Translations under genes and position numbers: made by a program | Notes under the pieces: generated by a model | Databases searched by the model: none | What the model was told of the DNA's origin: nothing | What the model saw: the letters and a program-made list of their open reading frames with translations, nothing else | Shown: positions 17,740-26,991 of the stretch, piece by piece | Layout: every line of letters begins with the position of its first letter | How positions within the stretch are numbered: position 1 is the first letter of the stretch | NCBI RefSeq assembly: GCF_021484805.1 | Contig: NZ_CP090557.1 | Coordinates: forward strand, 918,501 to 982,500 | Origin: Tellurirhabdus bombi | GTDB taxonomy: Bacteria > Bacteroidota > Bacteroidia > Cytophagales > Spirosomataceae | Length of the DNA stretch: 64,000 nucleotides | Direction: 5' to 3'

Positions 17740-17850
17740 AAGCGCGAAAGTCATAAAGAGCGAAAGAGCAAGGGAATAATTTAGCAAATCGAACCAGTTG
17801 GCAAGCAATCTGTTTCGTTCTTTAGCGCTTTCATTCTTTCACTAAAAACC
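17740..17850. repeat. GARYGAAA-type inverted repeat
   Basis: A purine arm (AAAGCGCGAAAG, AAAGAGCGAAAGAGC) and a pyrimidine arm (TCTTTAGCGCTTTCATTC, TTTCACT) between divergent genes. It is the same sequence family as at 11808-11937. Confidence 0.5.
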
Positions 17851-17855
17851 AGACC

Positions 17856-18626
17856 ATGAAAACCAAAGAAGATATTGTACAAAACTGGCTTCCCCGCTAC
17901 ACGGGAACCCCTATCGAGCAATTCGGAGAATATATTTTGCTGACGAATTTTGTCAACTACGTTGAGATGTTCGCGCAGAAATTTAACGTTGAAATGCACG
18001 GCTTAGGCCGGGCCATGCAAACGGCAACTTCCGGCAATATTACCATCATCAATTTTGGCATGGGTAGCCCGATGGCCGCTACGATCATGGATCTGCTGAC
18101 TGCCATTCAGCCTAAAGCAGTTCTTTTTTTGGGGAAATGCGGTGGCCTGAAGAAGACCCAACTGGGGGATCTGGTGCTGCCAATTGCGGCCATTCGGGGA
18201 GATGGGACAAGCGATGATTACATGCGCCCCGAAATTCCGGCTCTTCCGTCGTTCCGGCTGCAACGCGCCGTTTCGTCCATGATCAAAAAACACGAACTGG
18301 ATTACTGGACCGGCACCGTTTACACCACCAACCGCCGCCTGTGGGAACACGACGAAAAATTTAAGGATTATCTGCGCGAAATTCGGGCTTTAGCCATCGA
18401 TATGGAAACAGCGACCATTTTCATCGTTGGTTTTGCCAATTCGATTCCTCACGGAGCGTTGCTGCTGGTTTCGGATAATCCGCTGGTACCGGAAGGCGTA
18501 AAAACGGAAGAAAGCGACAAACGGGTTACCTCTCAATTCGTGGAGCGGCACCTGCAAATCGGCATCGACTCCCTGCTGGAGCTGGCCACATCCGGCGAAT
18601 CGGTGAAGCACTTGCGGTTTGAGTAA
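17856..18626 (+). CDS. amn: AMP nucleosidase
   Basis: Hydrolyses AMP to adenine and ribose 5-phosphate. The 256-residue length matches the short Bacteroidota form built only of the nucleoside-phosphorylase fold. Motifs: INFGMGSPMAATIMDLL, VLFLGKCGGLKKTQLGDLVLP, and the active-site ALAIDMETATIFIVGF, where Met-Glu contacts the ribose. It is a single gene, convergent with the TPR gene, with a hairpin in between. Confidence 0.9.
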   Translation: MKTKEDIVQNWLPRYTGTPIEQFGEYILLTNFVNYVEMFAQKFNVEMHGLGRAMQTATSGNITIINFGMGSPMAATIMDLLTAIQPKAVLFLGKCGGLKKTQLGDLVLPIAAIRGDGTSDDYMRPEIPALPSFRLQRAVSSMIKKHELDYWTGTVYTTNRRLWEHDEKFKDYLREIRALAIDMETATIFIVGFANSIPHGALLLVSDNPLVPEGVKTEESDKRVTSQFVERHLQIGIDSLLELATSGESVKHLRFE

Positions 18627-18637
18627 GGCTAGCGGTT

Positions 18638-18681
18638 CAAAGTGGAGTAGCAACAAACTAGCCGTTGCCAACACCACTTTG
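18638..18681. terminator. Hairpin between convergent amn and TPR genes
   Basis: CAAAGTGG/CCACTTTG outer pairing with an inner GCAAC/GTTGC stem. The T-tract is weak on both sides, so terminator function is uncertain. Confidence 0.35.
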
Positions 18682-18694
18682 ACACTTGTTTCGC

Positions 18695-20032
18695 CTAGTT
18701 GCAATAATCGCTAATGACCTTGTAGGCAGGCGTATAACCTAGCTCGCCTGCTTTGCTAAGGTCAAGGCAACCGTTGTTTTCTTCGCCAAGGCTGTGGTGA
18801 ATGATTCCCCGCACGTAGTAGGCTTCGGCGTAACGCGGATTTAGCTGAATGGCGCTGTTGAAATCCAGAACGGCATTTTTCTGGTCGCCCTGCTGCGAGC
18901 GAATCAAACCACGGGTAAAATAAGCCTCTGAATACGTTGGGTTTAGCTCAATCGATTTGTTCAGGTCAGCCAAGGCCGCTTTAACATCGCCGGACTTGCT
19001 ACGGCTCACCGCCCGGCTGAAATACGCTTCCGAGCGATCCGTTGACAAGGAAATTATTTTATTTTTTTCCTGTACCACATCTCTCAGTTGGTCCAGCACC
19101 TGCCGGTTGATGCGCCCTGAGTAAACGATCTTGGTTTCTACATTGGCGTTATTCGTTTCAATGGCCTGGCTCAAATCCAGAATCGATCCTTTTTGGTCGC
19201 CGAGTTTGCTTTTGCAGAAGCCCCGCCCGTAATAAGCGCGGTAGTTGCTGGCGTCCAGAGCGATAGCGCGGTCATAATCAGGCAAGGCTGCTTTATAATC
19301 TTCCAGTTTACTTTTGGAAAAACCGCGATTATAGAACGATTCGCCGTCTTCGGCATTCAATTCAATGGCTTTTGTCAGATCAACGATGGCGTTTTTATAA
19401 TCGGCCAACTGCACTAGCGACGCCCCCCGGCCCGCAAAGGCCTGCGCCCGCTTGGGACTCAAATCGACTACTTTACCAAAATCAGCCAAACTTCCGGCAT
19501 AATCACTCAGCTTCTGCTTCGTAACCCCACGCGCATACAAAGCGGCTACGTTGTTGGCATCCAACTCAATGGTTTTGTTGAAGTCCTGCAAAGCGCCCCG
19601 ATGCTGATCCAGACGGCTTCGGCTCACCCCCCGGTGGTAATAGCCTTGGGCATCTTCGGGAGCCAGTTCAATAGCCCGCCCAAAATCAAGCAAAGCCGCC
19701 CGATGATCATCCTGCTTGCTTTTGCTCACACCCCGGCTGAGGTAAGCAAACGCATCTTTTGGATTCAGCTCAACCGCCCGGTCGTAGTCGAGAATGGCGC
19801 CACGATGGTCTTTCAGGTTTGCTTTCGCTAGTCCCCGGTTGTAATAGCTTACGGCATTTTCTGGATTTAACGTGATTGCCATGCTAAAAGCCTGAAGTGC
19901 ACCCGGAAAATCACCGGTTTTGCTTTTGCTGATGCCCGACTCAAAAAAATCGGCGGCAGTTTGTTGCGCCAGCACACACGGGCCAGCCAGAAGAGCAGAG
20001 AGAAGAGAAACAGTAGTAAAATATTTCCTCAT
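18695..20032 (-). CDS. Exported TPR-repeat protein (11 repeats)
   Basis: A 445-residue secreted protein: signal peptide MRKYFTTVSLLSALLAGPCVLA, then eleven 34-residue tetratricopeptide repeats with the pattern A-x-x-Y-Y-x-R-G-x-x-K. Repeats 8 and 9 are separated by a non-TPR insert of about 36 residues (VETKIVYSGRINRQVLD and on). I chose the ATG at 20032, since the longer frame begins with TTG at 20056 and would spoil the signal peptide. TPR arrays are protein-binding scaffolds, but no partner is evident from the neighbours. It is probably periplasmic. Confidence 0.85.
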   Translation of the reverse strand: MRKYFTTVSLLSALLAGPCVLAQQTAADFFESGISKSKTGDFPGALQAFSMAITLNPENAVSYYNRGLAKANLKDHRGAILDYDRAVELNPKDAFAYLSRGVSKSKQDDHRAALLDFGRAIELAPEDAQGYYHRGVSRSRLDQHRGALQDFNKTIELDANNVAALYARGVTKQKLSDYAGSLADFGKVVDLSPKRAQAFAGRGASLVQLADYKNAIVDLTKAIELNAEDGESFYNRGFSKSKLEDYKAALPDYDRAIALDASNYRAYYGRGFCKSKLGDQKGSILDLSQAIETNNANVETKIVYSGRINRQVLDQLRDVVQEKNKIISLSTDRSEAYFSRAVSRSKSGDVKAALADLNKSIELNPTYSEAYFTRGLIRSQQGDQKNAVLDFNSAIQLNPRYAEAYYVRGIIHHSLGEENNGCLDLSKAGELGYTPAYKVISDYCN

Positions 20033-20069
20033 AAAAGATAACGGTAGGATTTTCAATCATTTAGGCAGC

Positions 20070-20101
20070 CAAAATTAGCCCATTCAATAAGATTCTTCCA
20101 A
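20070..20101 (-). promoter_or_regulatory. Promoter of the TPR gene
   Basis: On the minus strand: TTG (20101-20099), 21-nt spacer, TAATTTTG (20077-20070). This fits the Bacteroidota promoter pattern and places the start of transcription about 30 nt before the ATG. Confidence 0.5.
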
Positions 20102-20251
20102 CAAATAGAGTATTAATTTTTCTCATATGATTTTTTATTAATCTCATAAGTGGCTCATTTTCTGGCTTTAACATAATATGACCGAAATACCATGTCAGTG
20201 TATTTAAATGATCACAGAAAGCTTGATAAGTAACTACTTAAGAGATAAAAT

Positions 20252-20340
20252 TTGTCTGCTAACTTTTTTATCACAAATGTAAATAAGACATATTGTCATA
20301 TACATTTTGCCAAAAAAGACCAAAACAAGACATTTTGTCT
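20252..20340. promoter_or_regulatory. Three evenly spaced TTGTC sites upstream of hsp20
   Basis: TTGTC occurs at 20252, 20293 and 20335, i.e. 41 and 42 nt apart, about four helical turns. The last two are centres of short palindromes, AGACATATTGTC and AGACATTTTGTCT. They lie 75-165 nt before the hsp20 ATG in an AT-rich region. Confidence 0.4.
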
Positions 20341-20417
20341 GCAAAAATAAATTGGTACATAAGTTGAATATAGGACTAGCGTAAGTAATTGATTCTAACA
20401 TTCAACCGATAAAAACC

Positions 20418-20834
20418 ATGACAACTGTAGTAAGATATCCGTCTTTATTTAATCGTCAATTCAATCCTTTCTTTGGTGTTTCTGATGTAGCGCCACGGGT
20501 TACAACAGCGCAACCAGCCGTTAATGTGAAAGAAGACGAAACCGCCTTCCACATTGAAGTGGCGGTTCCAGGATTTAAGAAGGAAGATTTTGCCATTAAC
20601 CTGCTCAACAATCGTCTGACGATTTCTGCCAAACAGGAACAGAAAGACGAAGAAAAAACCGAGAAATTTACGCGCCGGGAATTTGGATATACTGCTTTTG
20701 AAAGAAGCTTCCAACTACCGAAGAACGTAGATGTTGAGCAAATTCAGGCCGCTTATACAGACGGTATTTTGAAACTCGACTTACCAAAAGTTGAAGTAAA
20801 ACAACCTGAGCCAAAGCAAATTGCGATTGCTTAA
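20418..20834 (+). CDS. Small heat-shock protein, Hsp20/alpha-crystallin family
   Basis: ATP-independent holdase of 138 residues. The alpha-crystallin domain spans about residues 35-128: AVNVKEDETAFHIEVAVPGFKKEDFAINLLNNRLTI split over strands 2-5, the YTAFERSFQLPKNVD segment, and the signature AYTDGILKLDLPK. A C-terminal PEPKQIAIA stretch provides an I-x-I-like oligomer motif. The N-terminal arm (LFNRQFNPFFG) is typical. It is a single-gene unit with a strong terminator and a distinctive upstream region with three spaced TTGTC sites. Confidence 0.95.
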   Translation: MTTVVRYPSLFNRQFNPFFGVSDVAPRVTTAQPAVNVKEDETAFHIEVAVPGFKKEDFAINLLNNRLTISAKQEQKDEEKTEKFTRREFGYTAFERSFQLPKNVDVEQIQAAYTDGILKLDLPKVEVKQPEPKQIAIA

Positions 20835-20854
20835 TTATAAATAGTGTTAGCGTA

Positions 20855-20893
20855 AAGAAGCCCAACCTTTCTGAAAGGTTGGGCTTCTTTTTT
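20855..20893 (+). terminator. Terminator after hsp20
   Basis: Perfect stem AAGAAGCCCAACCTT / AAGGTTGGGCTTCTT with loop TCTGA, followed by a T-tract. Confidence 0.9.
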
Positions 20894-21031
20894 GACTCTA
20901 ATCTAGCAGCCAGTAGGATAATTTCAGGAAAACGCCAGCTTGAATGGAGATTTTCTGAGAAAATGGCCGGGTATTGAACTCATTTATAAAACATAGCCGT
21001 TACGATATTGTCTGATTTGCTGTTTTTTAGA

Positions 21032-22279
21032 ATGGTTACTGCTCCTACTGATTCCTACGCTGCCTTACGCTACCCTGAATTTCGCTTTTTTGTTGCCAAT
21101 AGTTTTCTGATGACCGCCACTTTGCTGATTCAGGAGGTTATTCTAGGCTACGAACTTTACAAGATGACTCACGACCCGCTGGCTCTGGGGCTGGTTGGAC
21201 TGGCGGAAGCAATTCCGTTCATTAGTATTTCCCTATTTGGTGGCCACCTGGCCGACCGGCGTGAGAAACGCGCGATTCTTCAACGCAGCCTGCTGGTTAT
21301 TCTGCTGGGCTCCGTAATTTTATATCTTATTTTCCAGCCTGCGTTTGCCAGCTTCTTGACCCAAACAGCGCGCTTATCGGTCATTTACAGCGTTCTGGCC
21401 TTGATTGGTGCAGCCAAAGGATTCTACTCACCAGCCAGTTCATCCTTGAAACCTTTCCTGGTTCCGCGTGAGCTTTATCTGAATTCATCTACCTGGAGCA
21501 GTTCATTCTGGCAGGCAGGGGCCATTTTAGGTCCGGGTATTGCCGGATTTCTGTATTACTGGCTTGGTTTTGACAGCACGTTGCTGGTGATTATTGGCTT
21601 ATTCAGTATTTGTCTTCTGCTGCTGTCATTCATCAAGCGCCATCCAATTCCGGTTACTGCCGATCCGCAGGACAGTCTTTTAAGAAGTCTGAAAGAAGGC
21701 ATTCGGTTTGTTTTTAAGACCAAAATTATCCTCTATTCCATCTCCCTTGACCTTTTTTCGGTCCTGTTTGGCGGCGTTGTGGCGATATTGCCCGTGTTTG
21801 CGGCGGACATTCTGCACGTTGGCGAACGGGGGCTGGGCCTGTTGCGGGCAGCTCCTTCGGCGGGGGCGCTCATCACGATGTTTGCGCTCACGCGTTTTCC
21901 ACCCACGCACAATGCCTGGCGCAACATGCTCATTGCCGCGCTTGGTTTTGGGGTGTTTACTATTGTGTTTGCGCTTTCGACCAATTTTCTCCTGTCGATT
22001 TTTGCTTTATTCATGACGGGAGCTTTCGACAGCATCAGCGTGATAATTCGCCAGACGATCCTGCAAATCTTCCCGCCGGACCACATGCGAGGGCGGGTTG
22101 CCTCGGTAAACGGAATTTTTGTCAGTTCGTCCAATGAGCTTGGCGCCTTTGAGTCAGGGGTATTGGCCCGTCTGGTCGGGACGGCCCCCTCGGTCATGTT
22201 AGGAGGCATTGTCACGCTGGTTGTTGTGGCGTACGTATATGTAAAATCGAAAGAATTGTTTGCGGTTAAGCTGAGCTAG
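21032..22279 (+). CDS. MFS transporter (EntS-like, MFS_3)
   Basis: A 415-residue protein with about 12 hydrophobic segments. DRREKRAILQRSLLVILLG in the first cytoplasmic loop is the major-facilitator motif A, here as GGHLADRREKR. SSLKPFLVPRELYLNSSTWSS and FPPDHMRGRVASVNGIF match the enterobactin-exporter/MFS_3 branch, which suggests export of a small molecule such as a siderophore or drug. The substrate is unknown. I used the ATG at 21032, as the longer frame starts at TTG. Confidence 0.85.
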   Translation: MVTAPTDSYAALRYPEFRFFVANSFLMTATLLIQEVILGYELYKMTHDPLALGLVGLAEAIPFISISLFGGHLADRREKRAILQRSLLVILLGSVILYLIFQPAFASFLTQTARLSVIYSVLALIGAAKGFYSPASSSLKPFLVPRELYLNSSTWSSSFWQAGAILGPGIAGFLYYWLGFDSTLLVIIGLFSICLLLLSFIKRHPIPVTADPQDSLLRSLKEGIRFVFKTKIILYSISLDLFSVLFGGVVAILPVFAADILHVGERGLGLLRAAPSAGALITMFALTRFPPTHNAWRNMLIAALGFGVFTIVFALSTNFLLSIFALFMTGAFDSISVIIRQTILQIFPPDHMRGRVASVNGIFVSSSNELGAFESGVLARLVGTAPSVMLGGIVTLVVVAYVYVKSKELFAVKLS

Positions 22280-22366
22280 CTGCTCAAAATAAGAACCGGC
22301 CTGTAAGTTTGCTCTGTACGCGTTATTGGGCTTTCTTTGGCTTGTATTTAATTCTTTCGTCTTATT

Positions 22367-23218
22367 ATGAGTCGTTTATTACTTCCGCTTATTTGCTTGA
22401 CGCTGGCCCTGCTGGGCTTTGATGCTCCCAAAAAAGAGAAAAAATTGGTAAAAGTCTGGGAAACCGACACCACCCTGCGCGTTCCAGAATCCGTTTTGTA
22501 TAACCCTAAAGACGGATTTATCTATGTGTCGAATATTGACGGCAAACCCGATGGCCTGGATGGAAATGGATTTATTTCGCGTCTAACCATCGACGGAAAA
22601 ATCGAGAAGCTAAAATGGGTTGTTGGCCTAAACGCTCCCAAGGGTATGGGCATTTACAACAATAGACTTTATGTTACTGACTTACATCGGTTGGTAGCCA
22701 TCAACTTAACCAACGGACAGGCAGAAAATACGTGGGATGCCACAGACGAAAAACCCTTCCTGAACGATGTTAGCATCGCTAAAGACGGAACGGTTTACGT
22801 TTCCGATAACCGCAACAACAAGATTTACCGCCTAAAAGACAAGCAGTGGGGCGTGTGGATGGAAGGCGGCCAGCTCGACAATCCGAATGGCCTGTTGGTT
22901 GTGGGTAAAAAACTGATGGTTGGTAGCACAAAAATTGGTGCACTCCAGGCGTTGGACATTGAGACCAAGACCATCATGAAAATTGCAGATGGCATGGGTA
23001 ATACCGACGGCATCGTTACGGATGGCAAGAAAAATTACTTTGTTTCGGATTGGAACGGCCAGCTTTTCTACATCACGGCGGAGGGCCAGAAGCAGCAAAT
23101 GCTCGATTCGCGGGAGCAGAAAACAAATACCGCCGATATTGATTATATAGCCAATCGCAAACTGCTGATCGTCCCTACTTTCTTTAAAAATCAGGTAGTT
23201 GCCTACCGGGTTGAGTAA
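22367..23218 (+). CDS. SMP-30/gluconolactonase-like beta-propeller protein, exported
   Basis: A 283-residue protein with an N-terminal hydrophobic signal (LLLPLICLTLALLGFDA) and six blade-like repeats, for example PESVLYNPKDGFIYVSNIDG, FLNDVSIAKDGTVYVSDNRN and NPNGLLVV. SMP-30-type lactonases bind a metal through Glu, Asn and Asp residues: Glu in VPESVLY, Asn in DNPNGL, and Asp in NTDGIVTD are candidates. The enzymatic role is unproven, and similar exported propellers may act only as binding proteins. It ends at a perfect bidirectional terminator. Confidence 0.75.
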   Translation: MSRLLLPLICLTLALLGFDAPKKEKKLVKVWETDTTLRVPESVLYNPKDGFIYVSNIDGKPDGLDGNGFISRLTIDGKIEKLKWVVGLNAPKGMGIYNNRLYVTDLHRLVAINLTNGQAENTWDATDEKPFLNDVSIAKDGTVYVSDNRNNKIYRLKDKQWGVWMEGGQLDNPNGLLVVGKKLMVGSTKIGALQALDIETKTIMKIADGMGNTDGIVTDGKKNYFVSDWNGQLFYITAEGQKQQMLDSREQKTNTADIDYIANRKLLIVPTFFKNQVVAYRVE

Positions 23219-23219
23219 C

Positions 23220-23260
23220 TTTTTATAGCCGGGAAACACTTTGTTTCCCGGCTATAAAAA
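23220..23260. terminator. Bidirectional terminator
   Basis: Perfect 18-bp stem (arms TTTTTATAGCCGGGAAAC and GTTTCCCGGCTATAAAAA) with 5-nt loop between convergent genes. T-rich ends face both ways. Confidence 0.9.
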
Positions 23261-23270
23261 TGAAAAAGCC

Positions 23271-24446
23271 TTATAAGCCTACGGTAGTAACTACCACCTG
23301 CGAATTGGTGTCATCGTGTTGCTCATAAGCTACTACAAGCCCTTGATTAGTTGTCAGAATGGCAGGCAAAGTAGCCGTTTTGCCATTTGGCGTTAAGTAA
23401 CTTGTTTTAGCGTTCCCGCTCCCATCATAAACCCGAAGTCCAATCTTTTGGTACGCTTCCGGCCCTTCCCCTACAAACTCATCCCAAATCAACGCCAATT
23501 TGTTGTTAGGTAGAACGCTCAGCTGCGGGTGCTTCATGGCTGCTACGGACAGGTTTTCGATCAGCTTGTTCTCCGTAAGATTCATCAGGCGAATCCCGGC
23601 TTTTTTGTCAACGCCGCTGTACCAGGTGGCCAGTAGCGCCTTTTTTGACGGCACCAACTGAATACCGCTGTGCGGACAGGCATTGATCTTCCAGTTATCC
23701 CGCAAAATCGTCCTGGGTGCGGTGAACGATTTTCCCCCATCCGCCGAAACGGCATAGCTCATATCCCGCGCACCGTCTGCCAGCAAATCCCGCCAGGCAA
23801 GGTGAATTCGGCCTTCCTGATCGGCCGTTATGCTGGTGCGGCAGCATTGGCAGGCATTAGAATCCACGACCATTTCCGGGCTGAAACCACCGCCGGGCAG
23901 CGTTTGGACAAATTTTACCGGACGCCCGTCGAAAGAAGCGAGTTTGTCATCCAGCCAGATAATTCCGATCTCGCCGTTGGGCAGCTGCGCTATATCCGCA
24001 AATGAGTGCCCTTTTCCGGGACTGGCGTCACGGTGAACGGGCTTGGTGGCCGACCAGGTTTTTCCGTTATCGCTCGATGTGGTGAACAGAACGTCACCGG
24101 CACGGGGCGCATCTTCGGTAGGTCGGCGCACCTCAATCAAGGCGAACACGGTCCCATCGGCTTTAAAAGCTATTTTCGGCATTCCTTCGGCGTGAGTCGC
24201 CGTATTTGCCGGAACCAGCACCCGATTCTTTTGCCCGAACGTCTTCCCGGCATCGGTTGAAACGCTGTAGTAGAGCGCAATCTCGTCGCCTTTTTTCTCT
24301 ACCCAGCTTAATACTGGATTGCCTTTATGATCCGTAGTAAAACGGGGCAACGACGAATTGGCTCCTATTTTAACCGGTTGACCATCGGCGGCAATGGCTT
24401 GGTAAGTGCCTAAAAGCACGATTAGCAGATTTAGCAGTGTTTTCAT
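23271..24446 (-). CDS. Exported Asp-box (BNR) repeat protein with Cys-rich motifs
   Basis: A 391-residue protein with signal peptide MKTLLNLLIVLLGTYQAIAA and a sialidase-like beta-propeller: Asp boxes STDAGKTFG, SSDNGKTWS and SADGGKSFT. It lacks obvious sialidase Arg-triad context. Its own hallmarks are NACQCCRTS (Cys199, Cys201, Cys202) and NACPHSG (Cys257, His259), which together could form a metal site. It is the last gene of an apparent operon, 37 nt after the TonB receptor. I infer a metal-binding or processing role in uptake rather than sugar hydrolysis. The start at 24446 is chosen for the signal peptide. Confidence 0.72.
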   Translation of the reverse strand: MKTLLNLLIVLLGTYQAIAADGQPVKIGANSSLPRFTTDHKGNPVLSWVEKKGDEIALYYSVSTDAGKTFGQKNRVLVPANTATHAEGMPKIAFKADGTVFALIEVRRPTEDAPRAGDVLFTTSSDNGKTWSATKPVHRDASPGKGHSFADIAQLPNGEIGIIWLDDKLASFDGRPVKFVQTLPGGGFSPEMVVDSNACQCCRTSITADQEGRIHLAWRDLLADGARDMSYAVSADGGKSFTAPRTILRDNWKINACPHSGIQLVPSKKALLATWYSGVDKKAGIRLMNLTENKLIENLSVAAMKHPQLSVLPNNKLALIWDEFVGEGPEAYQKIGLRVYDGSGNAKTSYLTPNGKTATLPAILTTNQGLVVAYEQHDDTNSQVVVTTVGL

Positions 24447-24483
24447 ACGGTTAAGAAAATAGTTCATTTAAACGGATATAGAA

Positions 24484-26856
24484 TTATTTTTTGCTCCATT
24501 CATACTGTAAGCCCACGGTAAACGTGCGCGGAGCCGCCGGGGTGAACGTTGTTCGGTCGGTGGCGTTATTGCCACGCGTTGCTCCATTTGCATACAGTTC
24601 ATTACTCAGATTCAGGATGTTGGTAAATAGCTCGAAGCCTTTCCATTCGTAACCGGCTCTAAAATTGAGAACGCTAACCCCACGCGCTCCGAACGCACCC
24701 CGGTCGGCGTAGCGCACGGTATTGATCTGATCTTGAAACCAGGGACTAATCCGTTGCCATTCGATGGAGGTCCGCAAGCCTTTGGCCCAGCGTGGTTTAT
24801 AGGTCACTTCTGTATTGGCAATCCAGCGGGGCGCCTGCGGCATGTCATAGCCGTTCACGTTACGAAGTACATCGTTCTGGCGGTTGCTGAGGGCGAAATC
24901 AACGAATTGATGCGTCGCGTTGGTGCCCCCAAACCGAAAAAACCAGGCCGCCGTTGGCTTGTAGGTCAGGCTATATTCCACGCCCCGGTGCCGCGTCTGG
25001 CCAACGCTTTGGTAATCCGTCGAATTATCGGGCTGCCGAATACTGAGCAGTTCGTTGCGGCCATCCATCTGGTAAACCGCCCAATCCACGTATATTTTGC
25101 GCGATAAAAATGACGCCCATCCTCCCACTTCATAGTTGTTAAACTGCGCGGGCTGAAGGTTGTAGTAGAACGCATCGCCATTTGGAAGCGCAACGGGCCG
25201 CTTCCGGAAAATCGCCGTCAAACCCGGCGGCGAAAAACCCCGGCTGACGTTCGCGTATAGCCCCCGGCTATGGCCCAGATCGTAGGTTAAGCCGAGTTTA
25301 GGAGTTAGCTGCCCGTAGGACTTAGTACCGTTCGACTCATCCAGATAATTCTCATAATCAAAAGCCATCCGGTCATACCGCGCCCCTAGTGACACCCGCA
25401 AACGGGCCACTGGCTCCGCATCAAATTGGGCATACACGGCCGAATTGTGAATATTCGCCTGATAACGGCTCAGGAACTGATTTGGAAGCTCCTCCAGGAG
25501 GGTATACTTTTCAACCGATTTTTTATCGGGTCGCAAAAGGGCCTGTAAGCGGGTTTGGTAGGCATAATAATCCGTCGGCGAATAATCAAACATACCGCCT
25601 ACCAGCAGTCGGCTATTCAGAAAGCTAAAACGCTGGCTGTGCTGGGCAATCAGTCCGTAGCTCCGAAACGCATTATCGTTGATTTCGCCGGTAGCAGTCG
25701 TCGCGCCTGATTGCCAGCGGATGCTGTAATTGGGGTTTTGTTTGATGCTGTTATCCCGGTAAAAGGCCGTAATAAAACTCTCCGATTTGCCTGACCACGT
25801 GTGTTCCAGGGTAAGGCGGGAGCGCAGCGCGTAGACTTTCCGGTACGTAAAATCGGTAGTACTGGTATACTGGCGCTTGTAAAACGCAATGCTATCGACG
25901 CTGCCGCCCGTCTGCGAATCATAATTGTTGTACGCAAACGTGCCAATCAAACGGGTTTTGTCGCTGAATTTGTAGTCAGCGCGGCCATTAAACGAAATTT
26001 TATCAAAATCGCTTCTCGTTTGCCAACCGTCTCGCTGCCGCGCCACGAAGCCACCCACATAAACCCCAAGCCGTTTGTTGAGCATACCGCCTAAGCCATA
26101 CTGAACGCGCTGGTAGCCCCATTGATCGCCCAAAATACCGACCCGCACGACGGGAACAACAGTTGGTTTGTGCGTAATAAAATTGATCGCGCCTCCTACC
26201 GCTTCCGGGCCGTATAGGGAAGAGGCGGGCCCTTTCACCACCTCGACCGAACTCACGGCCAGTACGTTCATCTCGATCAGCGCATTGTGATTGAAAACCC
26301 CCATCGGTCTTACCGGAACTCCGTCTTCCAGGTACAGAAAGTAGGCGTTTGTATTAAAAGGCTGCCGAATGCCCATTGTATGTTGCTCGTTGTTGAGGTT
26401 TGCCATGACCACGCCCGGCGTTTTGTTAATCAGCTCATACAAGTTCGTGGGTTTGGTCTCCTGAATCAGAACCGGGGAAAGTCTGGAAATGGCCACGGGC
26501 GCTTCCGTACGTGCCTGCGCCTCCCGACTGGCCGTAACGACCACCGTTTGCAGGTCTTCTACTTTGGGTTGCAGGGCAACAAGCACGGGCTTCGCCTCCG
26601 CCCTCAAAACTTGCTCTTTGTAGCCAATGTGGCTTATTTTCAAGGATTCACAAGGCTGTGGGCAGTTCAGGCGGAATGCCCCCTGCTCGTCGGTCATCGT
26701 TGCCGCTGTTGTTCCTACGGCCAGGACAGTAACTCCCGGTATGGGTTCTTTCGTTAAAGCGTCAAATAATTTCCCCTGATAAACAATATGTTGCGCCCGG
26801 AGCGACGGCGTTGAACCTACCACCAGGATAAGTACTAAAAATAAAATGCGTTGCAT
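24484..26856 (-). CDS. TonB-dependent receptor with carboxypeptidase-regulatory-like N-terminus
   Basis: A 790-residue outer-membrane receptor. Signal peptide MQRILFLVLILVVGSTPSLRA; carbohydrate-binding-like CarboxypepD_reg domain (YQGKLFDALTKEPIPGVTV through SHIGYKEQ); plug (LQTVVVTASREAQ, DGVPVRPMG, VEVVKGPASSLYGPEAVGGAINF); then the 22-strand barrel, ending in TFTVGLQYEWSKK. It is not a SusC: no SusD partner follows. The neighbours, a small Cys protein before and a Cys-motif propeller after, suggest a metal complex as substrate, which is inference. The start at 26856 avoids a spurious N-terminal extension. Confidence 0.92.
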   Translation of the reverse strand: MQRILFLVLILVVGSTPSLRAQHIVYQGKLFDALTKEPIPGVTVLAVGTTAATMTDEQGAFRLNCPQPCESLKISHIGYKEQVLRAEAKPVLVALQPKVEDLQTVVVTASREAQARTEAPVAISRLSPVLIQETKPTNLYELINKTPGVVMANLNNEQHTMGIRQPFNTNAYFLYLEDGVPVRPMGVFNHNALIEMNVLAVSSVEVVKGPASSLYGPEAVGGAINFITHKPTVVPVVRVGILGDQWGYQRVQYGLGGMLNKRLGVYVGGFVARQRDGWQTRSDFDKISFNGRADYKFSDKTRLIGTFAYNNYDSQTGGSVDSIAFYKRQYTSTTDFTYRKVYALRSRLTLEHTWSGKSESFITAFYRDNSIKQNPNYSIRWQSGATTATGEINDNAFRSYGLIAQHSQRFSFLNSRLLVGGMFDYSPTDYYAYQTRLQALLRPDKKSVEKYTLLEELPNQFLSRYQANIHNSAVYAQFDAEPVARLRVSLGARYDRMAFDYENYLDESNGTKSYGQLTPKLGLTYDLGHSRGLYANVSRGFSPPGLTAIFRKRPVALPNGDAFYYNLQPAQFNNYEVGGWASFLSRKIYVDWAVYQMDGRNELLSIRQPDNSTDYQSVGQTRHRGVEYSLTYKPTAAWFFRFGGTNATHQFVDFALSNRQNDVLRNVNGYDMPQAPRWIANTEVTYKPRWAKGLRTSIEWQRISPWFQDQINTVRYADRGAFGARGVSVLNFRAGYEWKGFELFTNILNLSNELYANGATRGNNATDRTTFTPAAPRTFTVGLQYEWSKK

Positions 26857-26991
26857 AACACTTTGAAAGTGAGTTTTCGGAAAGGAAAAGCTGCGCAACA
26901 GCAAGGAGCCTCTTTGACGCATAGTCATAGAGCGACAACCTTAGCTCGTTGCTAAGCAGCAGAAAAGAAGAAAGAGAAACTCAGGAAGTGC

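Noticed and set aside
23271-24446. Active sialidase
   Set aside because: Asp boxes are present, but the Arg triad and the RIP/FRIP motif are not recognised; Cys motifs suggest another role.
24484-26856. SusC of a polysaccharide utilisation locus
   Set aside because: No SusD, no glycoside hydrolase, and about 790 residues, shorter than SusC.
26940-26956. CTTAGC/GCTAAG hairpin between the small Cys protein and TonB gene
   Set aside because: Six-bp stem without T-tract; not enough to call a regulatory element.
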